Part shown: piece after piece, positions 1 through 11,885 of the stretch
How the letters are laid out: every line of letters starts with the position of its first letter
Numbering within the stretch: position 1 is the first letter of the stretch
Source: Mytilisepta virgata
Lineage: Eukaryota > Mollusca > Bivalvia > Mytilida > Mytilidae
Direction: 5' to 3'
Assembly: GCA_028015205.1 (NCBI GenBank)
Contig: CM051521.1
Span: forward strand, 120,784,614-120,848,613
Length of the DNA: 64,000 nt
Made by a program: the position numbers and the translations under genes
Notes under the pieces: generated by a model
Told to the model about the DNA's origin: nothing
The model's input: only the letters and a program-made list of their open reading frames with translations
Database searches by the model: none

Positions 1-1829
1 CTTCTTCTAACAACAAATAGTATTTAAAAATCAGACTGCTGATGTTTCGTTGATTTTAGTTTGTATACCTGCCTGCACAATGGCGGTCACTGCTGATTAT
101 GTGCTAAAACAAAAACCCCACTCAGGTTGGTACAATGCATCTTCTTAAATAATGTATACCTGCTGTAATATGTCGGTTACTGTTGATTCTTTTGCTAAAA
201 TAAATACTCCATCAGGTTGATATCTTGTTAAATAATGTAAATACTGTTTCGTAGAATTGTACTTATCTGTGTTCACAATCCTTGTTTTAGCTGATTTCAG
301 AGAAAGCTGTCGAAGTAGGTCAATTACACAATTTGAATCTGTTTATAGAAAAAATGAACAAATATTCAAATCTGAGCAATTTTAGGGACACTGACCAGGT
401 AAATGAAGATCAATATACGTTTGTTGAAAATATTCCTATGTAAACAAATATGAAATCAAGGATATGTACATGTGTTTGTGTTTGCAACAATACTTTATTA
501 GTGTGCTTAAATAATTCATTAATATTGTCATATATACTAAAATAACTTTTAAAACTTAATAACGGTCACTCACAAATGACATGCGATACCACCAGCGTGT
601 GCACTAAAGGTCGTCGTTACTTTAATGTAACGTTTTAGGCTATTGTCTATAGTTTGAAAGTCGTTTACAAGCTTTTTTACCATATTTTTTTTTACCAAAT
701 TAAGGATTTTACTCCTATTTGTCTATCAGTCATATTATCATATGGCTTTATCTTTCAGGATCCTATGTCAAGAAATTGGGTGAAGTGAAGTTATTTACTA
801 AGTAACAGATTATATTTAGTTTGCAACGCAATCGACATTGTTTTGTCACGACGAGGCGTATACAAAGTTTATGTAAATTGTAATAAGCCCAATAGCTCAT
901 AAAATTAGAAGGGTGCCAGTGAATGACATTCTTTTATGGAAAAAAAATACCATTCAGTAATATGAATCATTATGAGAATAAAAAGTATATTCATATGGAA
1001 ATCAATTTATCTCCTACTTGACATAAAAATAACTAATTTGTGTCTAACTGCAATTAAGGGTGATGACATTTTTGTGATAAGGTTTAATCTCAAAAATATC
1101 CATCGCAATCTGTTTATAAGCAAGCTGAACATAAAATCATATATAACACAAAATTATACCCCGAGCACAAATGGAAAATGATAGTATACGTTTTGAAAAT
1201 CATTTAATCGATTAAATAATTCTTTGGAATAAAGATATTACTAAAGATATTTTTTACGCTTGGAAAATAATATAAGACTGATTATTACAAATACAACCGT
1301 ATTCTCCAACCACATGATTTGGAAAAAAGAAACTTAAATACCAAAACTTTTAAATAGTCACAGTAAAAATGTACATTACTTGTTATTAATAATGAGATTG
1401 AAATATATATTGATCAAGAATAACTCAGTGTATCAAAGGACTTTCTAAACGGAAGTTACAACAATCCGTTTCAAGATTTTACTATAGAAAATATTAATTT
1501 CCTGCTCATTGTCAATTTTTGGTTTCCACGTGCAAACCAATTTCCAGGAGCATGTTTTAATACATCTTGTACTTTATGTTTTCTGTGAAATCATTATATA
1601 ACTGAAATGAGTCAACATTTGTTTCCTAAAATTGATTGCAACACTAATTTAATCTTGGATTTCCTGTGTATATTTGATAAATGTCTTATGTTCCAATATT
1701 GAACGCTAATATTTAGTAATATTTATCTACCAATTAGAACATGTAAAAAATTAACAAAACGATTATAGCAATTGCAAGTTGAATACCAAAGGAGTAGTAT
1801 GTAATGGATGTACATCAGACCAAACCCCG
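1..1829. other. Non-coding stretch, probably intron of iGluR copy C
   Basis: AT-rich sequence with no supported gene. The short open frame at 972-1181 has no recognisable domain. Positions 170-345 resemble 31615-31815: both carry a CTCCATC motif, then an AAATAATGTAA stretch, then TTCACAATCCTTGTT, in the same order and spacing. This makes the block part of the duplication that also contains the iGluR exons of copies B and C. Confidence 0.5.
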
Positions 1830-2090
1830 AAAATACCAGTATTTAATAAAGTTAAAAAATAATAGAAATACTAAGGGTTCATTCCTTGTATTGCACATGG
1901 TAGATCTCCTTAGCTGAAATTTGGCTTCCTATTTCGGTATTTTTGGTTATGAGTACTTCTTGTTTAAAATAAGTTTGGTTTTTGGTCTTCCAAATGTTTC
2001 GGTTTTAATGCTGCTGATGAGAGGCAACTCCTTGAAAAGCATAGTATAAATTTACTATATCTAATATTAGTATCTTTGGATTGTTATTTT
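1830..2090 (-). repeat. R1 repeat copy
   Basis: Reverse-complement copy of the R1 family defined by the tandem units at 26280-27116. It runs from the ATACTGGTA-like segment through AAGGAGATCTACCATG and CATCAGCAGCATTAAAACC to AATAACAATCC at its far end. The part of the monomer beyond ATACTGGTA is missing. Confidence 0.85.
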
Positions 2091-2613
2091 GGATTGGTGA
2101 AAACAAAAACACAACAAATGAAAGAACTTTTAAACTCCTAAATGTGATGGTCAATCTTGATTAGAGACAAAACTGCCTATTGTTTTTGCTCATTGGTTAC
2201 ACAATAGTATTATAAAGACTTTATGAAGTTGAATTTTGTTTGCTGAAAAGCCTTTGCGTTACCGTTCTCACATTTTACTGTTCCTTTTGTGAAGTTTCGT
2301 ATAAAAGGGTGTAAATTAAGATGTTAAAGATTGTCATTATGAGTAAGGTATAATTACTATCACTTCGGCATTGTTTTCATGAACGCAGCGTATATATTCA
2401 AAATTAAACCAATATCCAGGTACATTCTATGATATAAAAATCGATGCAGTGAAAACATACAAGAATGTTAACAGGAAGGGTGAACAATTACATACAACAT
2501 GCGGTTTGTCTCGTCCGAAATTCTGCTCAATGCAAGAATTATGAGGAAAACCGAAATAATAAAACAAAAATGTGCAGAAGCAAATTCATACAATCAAACA
2601 ACTCTAGTAGTCT
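2091..2613. other. Non-coding, nothing recognised
   Basis: AT-rich spacer between the R1 copy and the MITE. The weak open frame at 2465-2668 runs into the MITE end and has no recognisable domain. Confidence 0.5.
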
Positions 2614-3238
2614 GAAAGGACAAGGGTCGTTAAGGCCCGAATTTGGCCTAAAATATGGCCAAAAATAAAACCCCGAGTAAGCAATGATATATTTCTAAAA
2701 AGAACCTTTAAGAACCTATTTTGTCAAACATAAAGAAAAATACCATATGTATATGGTATGTAAATAAACCATCACCAAAATGACCCAATATTATTTAAAT
2801 CTCTAGATTTTTATGATATCGGACAATTTTAACAGCTCAAGGCTACCAATGGGCCTTTAACGCAGCGAGAAAATCCCGCCCTCGGACGCGATCTTTAGCT
2901 GGCGCCTAAAAAATAATGTATACTAGTTCAGCAAAATGGACGGCACACATTTGAGTATACATATCCCCTGGAAATAATTTTTTATTTCTCGAATGCGCAC
3001 AGTGTTTCTCAAGCAAAATGTGCACCGAAAACTGCTAAAAATCACCTATTTTCAAGATATCTGATCAATGAAGCAATATTATGATATCATTGTGACATCA
3101 CATTGCCGGAAATTTTGCTTAATTGAGTTATTTTTCAAGCATCTTATATATTTTACCAACTCCACACTAATTTTGAATCCATCCGCAAATGTTCATATTT
3201 GTAGGCCAAAAACGGGCCTTAACGTCCCTACTCCTTTC
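2614..3238. mobile_element. MITE-like element with 36-bp terminal inverted repeats
   Basis: The left end (2614-2649) begins GAAAGGACAAGGGTCGTTAA and the right end (3203-3238), read on the minus strand, begins GAAAGGAGTAGGGACGTTAA. Both continue with GGCCCG and TTTGGCCT, so about 31 of 36 bases match. TCT flanks both sides (2611-2613 and 3239-3241), which may be a 3-bp target duplication. The interior has no transposase frame; the open frame at 3068-3355 crosses the right end and is not a gene. The superfamily cannot be assigned from this copy. Confidence 0.8.
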
Positions 3239-3714
3239 TCTAACGTCAATATGCCTGTTTTAGAATTGGCTATGGCCTTGGATGTTAGAGATTTACAGAC
3301 TCCATCCACAATCGCCACTTATACCTATTTTACAACAAATACATTTCATTTCTAACTAGAAAACCTTATATGCTTCAGTTCTACAACCTCTACATTTTGT
3401 TCTTAAATACAGTTACTGTATAATTTGAAGTATAATTTACTCTAAATAATATGTGATATGTTTGCATCTAAAGCAGCGTTCAGAAACATGACCATATCAA
3501 ACGCAAATTCTGTTTTGCACAGAAAACATTCTAAAGACTTTCTAAAGACGGAACCCTGTGATAGTGTATGTGTATTCATCTAACAACAATTTGTTTCTGG
3601 AGTCATTTAGTGTTCCTCCTGTTTTGTTGAGTATCACTCTTTATGAAAGAAAAACGGCAAACCATACATTGTAGATGTTATGTATATGTAAGATTAATTC
3701 TGTTTTACACTTAC
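3239..3714. other. Intron sequence, iGluR copy C
   Basis: Non-coding sequence downstream (in minus-strand sense) of the third exon of copy C. No further exon of that copy was recognised between here and the left window edge. Confidence 0.5.
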
Positions 3715-3966
3715 TCAATGTTTTATCATGAAAAAGTAGTATATTATACCACTCTTTGTATTCAGCGATACTGGCCAACAAACTATTACTATAGGAGCAT
3801 GGAGGTCTCAGTTTTATTATGTTTTTGCTGGTGACATCGCAAAAACCATTGGTGACAACTATAGCAAGTCGGTGACGGAATATTGACAGTTGTTCGAGTA
3901 CTTTGACTGTGGTACAATCAACAAATAGGACAAAACCATTAGTAGATTTAGAAGCTACATCGCAAA
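3715..3966 (-). CDS. Ionotropic glutamate receptor copy C, exon 3 (amino-terminal domain)
   Basis: This 252-bp exon encodes part of the extracellular amino-terminal domain of an iGluR-like subunit. The acceptor is TCTTTTTCAG before 3966 and the donor is TTGA/GTAAGT after 3715. The codon shared with exon 2 (g+tt) gives Val, so the junction reads ST-V-CDVASKS. Visible landmarks fit the family pattern of a strand (GFVLFVDC), a helix and strand (LSIFRHRLAIVV), an L-R/S-P loop (LRPPCSYSN) and a helix ending in a tryptophan followed by a strand and aspartate (EYKEWYNILLFHD), the usual W...YD signature. The paralogue at 32949-33199 is one base shorter and frameshifted. The next exon lies outside the window. 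I am confident that it is a real exon and moderately confident of the family, because the domain is fast-evolving. Confidence 0.75.
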
Positions 3967-4618
3967 CTGAAAAAGACAACATAATTAACATTATTGTTTG
4001 CAATGTTGATTTTTTTATGATTCTTCTTTTTTTGAATCTTTAGAATATTAACTTAATGAAAAGAAACACCCATGTCCGTTTCATAAAATACTCATAAATT
4101 ATGTTTGCTTCAGAATGTTTATTAGCGTTTAATCAAAAAATATAAAAATACTTTTTATGATTTTCTATTTTAGAAATAATAAGTTTTACTTTTGTTAATA
4201 TGTAATATAAATTCATACAACTTTGAATGGTTGACGAAGATAATTTGTTAGATTAAGTAAATTAATTCTACCCGTAAGTAGTCTAGGGAAACTGTACCAA
4301 TGTATGTTATAGGATCAATATTCAGTTTATTTGTGACAATAATTCCTATGATTATTTCATGGATATTAACTCAATATTGAATTAAATGATTGATAATATC
4401 TCTTTGTTATGATGAGACCGGACAATAATATACAAACAGTACCTAGTGAGAAACTGAAGATGCTATTTTGTCTCTTGTTTATTCTGTTTTAATAAAATAT
4501 GAAATAAATTCAAATTAATACTTTTACGCAGTAAAATAAATTAGAAGACTAAATTCCCTAGGAACAATACGCTGGCGACAAAGACTTTCAAAAACTAAAA
4601 GATCTTTACTGAACAAAC
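3967..4618. other. Intron 2 of iGluR copy C
   Basis: A 652-bp AT-rich intron. Its donor on the minus strand is the weak CAG/GTTTGT; the paralogous donor in copy B is CAG/GTATGT. No repeat family was recognised inside it. Confidence 0.65.
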
Positions 4619-4750
4619 CTGTTGAAGTTAAACGTATGATATTTTTGTCTGTAATATCAGTTTTTTCTACTCTAATACGAACTTGATCATTTTCTATTGT
4701 GTCATTATACAGATTGACTTCTGGCCAGACTGACTCCTGAACTATCAAAC
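4619..4750 (-). CDS. Ionotropic glutamate receptor copy C, exon 2 (start of amino-terminal domain)
   Basis: A 132-bp exon with acceptor TTTTTTTATAG before 4750 and donor CAG/GTTTGT after 4619. It enters in phase 1 (a+gt gives Ser with exon 1) and leaves in phase 1 (g+tt gives Val with exon 3), so exons 1 to 3 form one uninterrupted frame. The product includes VQESVWPEVN, an acidic stretch NDTIENDQ, then VRIRVEKTDITDKNIIRL, which fits the first strand and helix of the bilobed amino-terminal domain. The paralogous exon at 38866-38980 keeps the two ends (VQTSVWPE and TDITDKNIVRL in different frames) but has lost a net 17 bases. An open frame runs past the donor to 4524, but that extension is not shared with copy B, so I end the exon at the splice site. 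Confidence 0.75.
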
Positions 4751-5412
4751 CTATAAAAAAAGAAATTGAACTAAAATTACCAAAAAAGTAATTTTCAACG
4801 GTTAATCCTTTTTCAGCTAGTATATTGTACGGTGATATAAAAACAGGAACCTTAGAATAACTTGATCTTCACCGTTCCAGAGAAGCAGGGTAAAACATAT
4901 ACAAAAACAAAAGAATAATTCTCCAATTCTTAGTTTGATGACAATCTGGATTGTTCAATCAAAACTTAATATAATCTACTACTTCAATTATATTCGTTTT
5001 CAATTAAATTCAAATTTAGTACCAAATACAAGATTCAAAACTTTAAAGTCTCACCACTTGTGAAATATTACAATACTATACAAAGATGACAGCATTATAT
5101 ACAATATCTAAAATATTATTTACTAGTATCTAAAATACAAGTGCCATTCTATAAAGAGTTATGAGAGACTGTAAAACACAATTATATTTTAAGACATAAA
5201 AATATATCAGTAAAGCACTTACTATAAGATATAAACAATTAAAAACGAGTAATCATGAATATAAAAATCTATTCCTTCTGCTAAGAATATTAAAGCAGGT
5301 TTTGGCAACTATGTCAGTACTTTTAAAAAGGTAAATAAATTTATCGTTATCAGGTAAAGAGTTAAGATTGAGCTCCATAAAACACGTTTTCACGTAAATC
5401 TGCATATAGAGG
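4751..5412. other. Intron 1 of iGluR copy C, no feature recognised
   Basis: Low-complexity AT-rich sequence. Intron 1 of this copy extends to 14278 and has absorbed the LINE, SINE and hammerhead-like repeats listed below. Confidence 0.5.
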
Positions 5413-5616
5413 TCAAACTAATAACACATGTTGCTCATCTTCAATTTCATTAGTACAAATAAAACAAACTCTTCCATGAAAATTTTTATTTTTATAACGT
5501 CCTGTTTCAATACGCAAGGGGGCAACGCCACACCTAAATTTTGCGAAAGCACTTCTATATTGATGTGAGATAGTTTTACTTAAAGGGAAGGACAAATTCG
5601 GCTCCAGAATTAACAT
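5413..5616 (-). pseudogene. LINE reverse transcriptase C-terminal domain remnant (CR1/Jockey-like)
   Basis: The minus-strand frame carries the tail signature of non-LTR retrotransposon ORF2 proteins: a basic helix (HQYRSAFAKFRCG), the strand LRIETGRY, then a Cys/His cluster (RVCFICTNEIEDEQHVLL) that would continue to a last cysteine but stops first. Only this 3' end is present; no polymerase motifs lie upstream on the same strand. It is a 5'-truncated, inactive insertion inside intron 1 of iGluR copy C. Similar tails occur at 21370-21610, 39640-40250 and 41880-42305, each diverged enough to be a separate insertion. Confidence 0.8.
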
Positions 5617-6179
5617 ACTTATTGCAGATATACTTAAATATATTTGTACAAAACGTCATTCCGATATCTACAGTAATAAATGTGTATTTTAACAAATTGT
5701 TTTATGAAATGAAGCATTCGATACTCGGCCATCTTAGCGAGAAAAATGTAGGTGGTGACGTCATGACATACAAAATCTATCTTAAAATGATGCGGAATTT
5801 TCCACGGCATGCTTCCATTTACATACAGGCATTATACGGGGAAACTGGTCGATAATTACAAAAATATATATATATCAAAATTGACTTCCTTCTAGATAAA
5901 CTCGTAACGAAAACTATCTTTTTGTACTATATTATTATTATATAGGAAAATGAACACAAAATAAATATCGATTTTCAGGTAGCTGTAAGATTTTAAAAAA
6001 AATACTTATAAGCAATGAAGAAAATTTTAAATTTACCATTAAATTCTCCTAAAAACACTAATCTTCGAAACCATATCCAACTATAGAAGTCATCACGTGA
6101 CTTTGATGACGTCACACATCACCTATACCATGCTCAAGTAAATTGTATAGAAATCCACTTGGGCGATCAGGAATCGATA

Positions 6180-7145
6180 AAATAAACTAGTTTTAGTTCG
6201 TGCTGAAAAAATTTTGGTGCTATGTAGTACTTCCTCATATGTTTAGAAATATATTTATGCTATTTGGAAACGTTTAAATTTTTGTCTTATCCCTTCCAAA
6301 TGCGTTTGAAAATTTTATCTTATTTTCCCGTTAAGTCCATATTGTTAAATCATCTAACTCCGATAAATTGGCTTTTTTGTCGTTTTTAACATAAAATTGC
6401 GATTTAACCAAAACTGATGAAAAAATGTTGGTGCTATGTGCTAATTAATACATTTATAAATTTTTTAAATATCGTAAATGCAATAGTTTAATTTTTTATT
6501 ATATCCCTTCCAAATTGATTTGAAAATTAGCTATTTTCGGAAAATCTGTTATTATTTTTCAAGATGGTGACGATGACCGGAAATGGCACTAGGCGCGAAA
6601 ATACAAACATTTAATGATTTTCAATTTCATATTTGCATCGAAACAAACGCTTATGTTTGAAATATAAAGTATATATATATATATATATAAATAGCTGACA
6701 TAACTTATTAATAAGTGTATAGTTTCCAATTGCACTGCATATTAACTTATCCTCGCCAAGGGCGATATAGATTATGAAAAAAATCGCACCTTTGCCAGTA
6801 TTAATGAAAACTAACACAGATGATGGATCATTTCATACAGACATCATTTCTTTTCAATCGAGGATTTTATTATATGTTTGTGTGAAGTTATAATAAAAAG
6901 GGGGGATATGCATACTATAGATACTGATATATTACTAGAGACATATTGTTTTATGTCTCAGATGTTACTAATAAAGTATATTCTTGGTCTTCATATATCA
7001 TATGTTTGAGTAAAACCTTCATAACTTTTCGAAATATCGTAATTGCAATAGTTTAAATTTTGATAATGTCCCTTCCAAATTGATTTGAAAATTAGCTATT
7101 TTGAAATGTGTTATTTTTTAATATTATTATTCAAGATGGCGCCCA
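6180..7145. repeat. Degenerate direct repeats of about 100 bp (three copies)
   Basis: Three related blocks lie near 6230-6340, 6455-6570 and 7025-7140. The last two share AAATATCGTAA, GCAATAGTTTAA, CCCTTCCAAATTGATTTG and AAAATTAGCTATTTT, then an AAGATGG segment; the first has a diverged version (CCCTTCCAAATGCGTTTG). A (TA)n run sits at 6670-6690. No coding potential was seen. Confidence 0.6.
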
Positions 7146-8268
7146 TCCTAATCAGCTTCTACCTTGTCATAACAAAGTATATATATATGTACGAGTAAAT
7201 AGAATTACTCATATAATATGTCAAATGTTAAATATATAAATACCAAAAAGATAAATTATTAATTTAAAATAAATTAAAATGTTACTTATCTTACATTTGA
7301 AATTATATTTCATCACTGCATTCTTTATGATCCCCCCTTAAACACACACACACCTCTTTATTAAAATGTTGCATTAAAAATGAAATCCCGCTGTTTTTGG
7401 TCAGCAAACGGTTTACCTGTATGCATACAATGTACCTGTGTACCTTAATTAACGGTTTGAACAATAAACATCCGGACAGTCAAGGTACAATATACATGTC
7501 AAATCGTTAATTAGTTATAATTACCTGAAACACACAGCATGTTAATTGCGCATAATAAACTTCTTCAGATAAAACTCAAATAAATTTTACCAAAAAAAAA
7601 TCGCTTTTCTCGCGGCTTAAAAAATAAAAAAAAAAACTTGCACCATTACCCTTTATCACTAATTATGTACTTTTGACAGTTTGTATAAATTGGTGATCAA
7701 TTTCATATTATTAATTATTGTCACAATTTCATATATTGAAATTATAATCCATGTGAAATGTTACTACATATTTCAAATAAAAAGTTTTTTAAAGTGAAGA
7801 TGTGGAGAACGTGCTATAATCTATACAGAGTTATCAAAGTACGATATGAATGCATGAACGGGACCAGTAGATTCCCGATATTGGGTAACCAGTCAATAAG
7901 TCTAAACAGAGTTACCTAACATAATTACGACCGATATAGCTGCATATGGGTCCTCGCAAACTACTTGGTTCTTCGTGTGCACATACTCAGCAACCGGAAT
8001 CCTTAAACTGAGAAGCCATTTCTCAAATAACTCTGATTTCTTTCTGGGTTTTGAATGCTAAAAATACATTTTCCATTTCCAAATCGTTTCAAGTCATTTT
8101 GAAAATGTATGCCCATGACATGCCACTTTTGATTTACGACTTTGTGGTTTTAGGACTCCATCCACATCGATTGTGGCTCCATCTATACAAAAATGGCTGG
8201 CCTCCACAGATTGCTCATATCAAATTATTGTGTTATCCCTTATGAATACCTTATTGAATTGATCAATA
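7146..8268. other. Non-coding, nothing firmly recognised
   Basis: AT-rich sequence. AAGGGGGGAT at 6899-6908 and ATCCCCCCTT at 7330-7339 form a 10-bp inverted pair that could bound a small element of about 440 bp, but nothing else supports this. Confidence 0.4.
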
Positions 8269-8499
8269 AAACACACGAAAAACTTCTTATTTAAGGGTAA
8301 TGTTTACAATATGTTTTGGAAATTTTCCCTAGAACTTGGGCTTTAAATACATCTGTTTCAAAAACATGTTTGAAAAATATACTAGTTCTTAACTTATTAC
8401 CAACATTCTGAGACAAAATTATATTTTGTCAATCTATTGTATATTTATTAAATAGAAAATTCTCTAAATGTGGAATTAAATTTTTAGGAAAGATATCCT

Positions 8500-9560
8500 C
8501 TAAATCAGTATATAAATCAAAATTACATGCTCTAAATTTTGCCATAGTTCTAGAACACCAGTTTTTCTTATTATTAACAGCATTTCTATGACACCATCTA
8601 AAAACTCTATAATTGCTCTTTCCGTTGGCATAATATTACACATAGCTAAAGACACAGCTCCATTGTTTAACACTTGGAGGTTTCCCGCCCATATCCCCAT
8701 TAATGGCGTCATTAGGAGCATATTTACCTAGACCGATAAAAAACCTAATAGCTCTGTACTGAGTGAGGCACCATAACTTACTAATGACCTCACTTGGCTA
8801 TCATAAAGTTGGTAAAAGTATGATACTGGAAACCTCCGTGTGATTTACTCTTTAAAATCAATAGACTTAATGCTCGACTGGCCGACCTTGCTAAAGCTTT
8901 TGCCATTTCATTGTAATCAAGAAACTCGGTCAATAATAAACCAAGATAATGATAACTATTTACAACCAGAGACATCTGTTTTATATGTCTGTTACAACAC
9001 ATTTTTGTTCCTCACCAAATAAAAATGTTCTATTTGTTTTCTTCACAGAAGGATTCCTGAAATGTACCACCTTCGTTTTTTCTAAGTTTACACTAAATAA
9101 TTTGTGATTACACCATGTATTAAGAATATCTAATAACAATTCGTGTTCATTTTCTGCAATCAGAACAATATCGTCTGTATATAAAAGTTACTAACCTTTT
9201 CAACATCGATATCAATACCAATATTTAATGCTTTTATGTCAGTGACTAAGCTATGTATATAAACACTAAGACTGTACACAACCCTGTTTTAAACCTGAAT
9301 TGACACTAAACAATCCAGTCATGTTACCATTTAATTTGATAGCACATTCAATATGAGAATAAATATTTTTAGCAATTTTCAAAAAATGGCCACTGACACC
9401 CAGTTTATTCAAATTACTGAATAATAAATTTCTGTTAACTGTATCATATGCCTATTTAAAATCAACAAATACAGCAAAGGTATGTAGTTTCCTAAGTTTT
9501 CTTGTTTCTGTTATACATCTCGTCGAGAATTATCGTTATAACATCGTTATACTTATTATC
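8500..9560 (-). pseudogene. LINE reverse transcriptase remnant
   Basis: The catalytic box appears on the minus strand near 9190-9150 as YTDDIVLIAENEHELL, where most families have YADD. It is followed by a helix (NTWCNHKLFSVNLEKTK) and VVHFRNP, the normal order after the catalytic aspartates. Farther on lie YLGLLLTEFLDYNEMAKALA (about 8960-8900) and a thumb-like segment to about 8500. Upstream, broken pieces near 9540-9300 still suggest the FVDF.KAYD and GLKQG motifs. At least four frame changes are needed to read through. Confidence 0.75.
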
Positions 9561-9786
9561 TAACTCGAACTGATTTACTTCAGATAGTCCTTAATTTTGT
9601 ATAAGTTCGTTTATTTTCGTAACAGCTTCCCGATCACCCATCCAATCGCAAGGTATATTGCGAGTGTTAACTTCAGTATTGGGTGCATTCTGAGAACTTG
9701 TTACTTAATGCACAGAGACTTGTGCATCAAGTGTCCAACATAACAAAAAAGTGATCCGGACATGTTTGGCATCACACTCTCCGACC

Positions 9787-10480
9787 TTAAAAATACTGTC
9801 CATCAGGTGTTCGAACTACTTCGAAATCGTTGCAAAATGTCAATATCTCGCACGGTAAAATGCAGTAGTCGACGACCGATGTTCCTCTCGTTGACACGGA
9901 GTTGAAATCGTTGTGTAAAGACTTCCTAACATTCAAAATACAACAGTTGACATTGCTAAGGAATTCGCATAGTATTTCGCCATAACTATTGTTGGTAAAG
10001 TCCACCACTTGACGTTGGGGTAAAATTTCCATAAATAAAATCCGACGCATCTGCTACTCGGTTAGTCCAGGTCCTCCATAAATAAAATGGACTGCCATTT
10101 TGGATAGTATAAATGCTCGACGAAAACGAATCTAAAAATTCATGAATACTCACAGAACGTGCTAAATTTTCAGTTGGTAAGTATACTATTCACATATAAA
10201 AACGTGTTTCCGGCGTTTTAATTTCAGAGAAACATACCCACATTATTCCATAATAATTCAATAAAACATCATTTCTAACTGAAACGCCGACACCACCTGA
10301 TCCCGTTCTTGAACGCACATGTACGTGTTTCCGATTATTTCCAAACCAAGTGAAACTACTGACGTCCAACAGATGAGTTTCAGCAAGCCTTAATATACGC
10401 AGATTACGCTTAATTATGCATGACTCCAGCAATCGATTCTTTTCACTATTTACACTTTTTTCCTTCCGTTGATGTTCCAA
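9787..10480 (-). pseudogene. LINE endonuclease (EEP/APE-type) remnant
   Basis: Two frames separated by about 140 bases carry pieces of an apurinic-type endonuclease domain, the enzyme that nicks target DNA for LINE insertion. The upstream piece (10190-10480) has LRILRLAETHLL (catalytic E in the ETH motif) and a glycine-rich strand SGGVGVSVRND. The downstream piece (9787-10050) has the active-site region SVSTRGTSVVDYCILP, matching the usual S-x-x-GxSxIDY pattern. Frameshifts and the loss of the intervening segment make it inactive. Confidence 0.75.
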
Positions 10481-10985
10481 AATCAGCAGGTCAACTAGTA
10501 TCGGTAACTTTTCCCTGTATTTGTTTCACTCCTTACCTTTAATTTTTTTTAATCTTAAAAAGTTACATGTACCTACGTTTTATCGTTAACGATTGTTTGC
10601 AATGCATTTCTATGTTAACCAACAAAATTTTATGCCACATCATTCATAATTTCATTTTTTTACCCGCAAAAGGTCGTGTATATTGGCAATGTGGGTCAAT
10701 TTGTATCACCTTTTTTAATATTGCCAAGAAGGTCATTCAGAACCAAAACTATTCTACTGTTACATGAGGGGAATAACCTCACAGAAAAAAAAATCGTTTT
10801 AGTTTTGATTTTCTTAAAGACGTTAATTTGGCAAATTTGCGTTAAAAATGTCTTCCGAAGCGATATTTAGGTAGGTAGAAAATGTTTAAGTAACTTATTT
10901 GTAAGTTAATGTATGAATATTCAGTAATATCAATGAATGCACATTTCCCAATTTTAAATTGCTTATATGGTTATTTCTGTATTTC

Positions 10986-11042
10986 CCTTGTTATTGGTCC
11001 TCGGTCAGGTGTATTGACCTTCGGCTCAGACCAATAACAAGG
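10986..11042. repeat. Short hairpin (inverted repeat)
   Basis: CCTTGTTATTGGTC (10986) is followed about 30 bases later by GACCAATAACAAGG (ending 11042), giving a 14-bp perfect stem around a GC-richer loop. No flanking element was identified. Confidence 0.7.
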
Positions 11043-11590
11043 CCAATACAGAAAAAAACATTTAATAATATCAGAATCTTTAGCAAAAAACATACCAGAC
11101 TATGCCCGAGAGACTTTGAAAGGCATTAGGCGAATTTTTGAAATTTACCCTAGAAGTAAAATAAATGCAATGGAAAATGACCCTACTTCTTTTGTATTCA
11201 TGGGGTGGATATCAACACGGAGGAACAGCCCTACCCCATGACAATCAATCAATTTCCCCAGGACCAATGCTGTAAAGCAATCAGCAAAGTAACACGTTAT
11301 TCTGTATAATAAATATATAGCAATATATAGACAAGTGACAACCGATGAAAATACAGGACTCGGGCTTGGGAACAGCACATATAAAATTTGGGGGTTAAAC
11401 ACGTTTGTAAAACCTTGTTAACTGGCAAATAAAGGTAGATAAACCATAGAATCGAGTCCAAATAAGTAATTTATTCGATAATTCGGTACCAGAACAAAAT
11501 ACTTGACATAAATCCGAAAGATATTGTTGCAAACGCGAAAAAAGCGAACTGAGTGGTTTAAAGGTTAATAATAGAGCTACCATTAAAGAA
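11043..11590. other. Non-coding, nothing recognised
   Basis: The open frames here have no domain signatures and unremarkable composition. The segment may belong to dispersed bivalve repeats, but I cannot show that from one copy. Confidence 0.4.
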
Positions 11591-11594
11591 CATA

Positions 11595-11885
11595 TTCGAA
11601 AAAATGTCTAGAGCGCGGAAGGTCGCGAATTCGATTCCCGACCAGGTCAAACCAAAGACATGAGAGTTGGTATTTGCTGCTTCTCCACAGAGTAAGAGCA
11701 AAGATCGACTGGTCGGCTCGGAGTCAGTATAATGTGTCCGAGTGTGGACAGTTACCTCGTGAGCTAGCACATTAAAGATCCGACTCAACCTGTCGGTCTA
11801 ATACAAAGCAGGGATCATATTCACTAACATATCAACATGATATGTGCCTGGTTGCCACTGGACGTTAAACAATAACTTATCCATC
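11595..11885 (+). mobile_element. tRNA-derived SINE
   Basis: The head contains a B-box-like TTCGATTCCCGACC within a tRNA-like stem (GGTCGCGAATTCGATTCCCG, about 11622-11641). The body is GC-richer than its surroundings, and the tail reads GGTTGCCACTGGACGTTAAA before an A-rich, CCATCC-containing end near 11885. That GACGTTAAACA tail is typical of core-type SINEs of molluscs and other invertebrates. It would be transcribed by RNA polymerase III and mobilised by a LINE. The A-box is not clear, so this copy is probably inactive. Confidence 0.7.

Larger units (their letters stand above)
8270..10480 (-). mobile_element. Decayed LINE (endonuclease plus reverse transcriptase), CR1/Jockey-like
   Basis: Reading the minus strand from 10480 down to about 8270 gives endonuclease fragments, then polymerase fragments, then a short 3' part, in the normal order of a non-LTR retrotransposon ORF2. 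The reading frame shifts several times and contains stops, so the element is dead. It lies in intron 1 of iGluR copy C. Its 5' end and 3' tail are not sharply defined. Confidence 0.8.

Noticed and set aside
4524..4618. Extension of iGluR copy C exon 2 along its open frame
   Set aside because: The extension lies beyond a donor position conserved with copy B, and the codon phase at that donor joins perfectly to exon 3.
6670..6690. (TA)n run as a promoter TATA element
   Set aside because: A simple microsatellite in an intron with no gene start nearby.
11622..11645. A functional tRNA gene
   Set aside because: Only a B-box-like half is present; there is no full cloverleaf or anticodon arm, and a SINE body follows.
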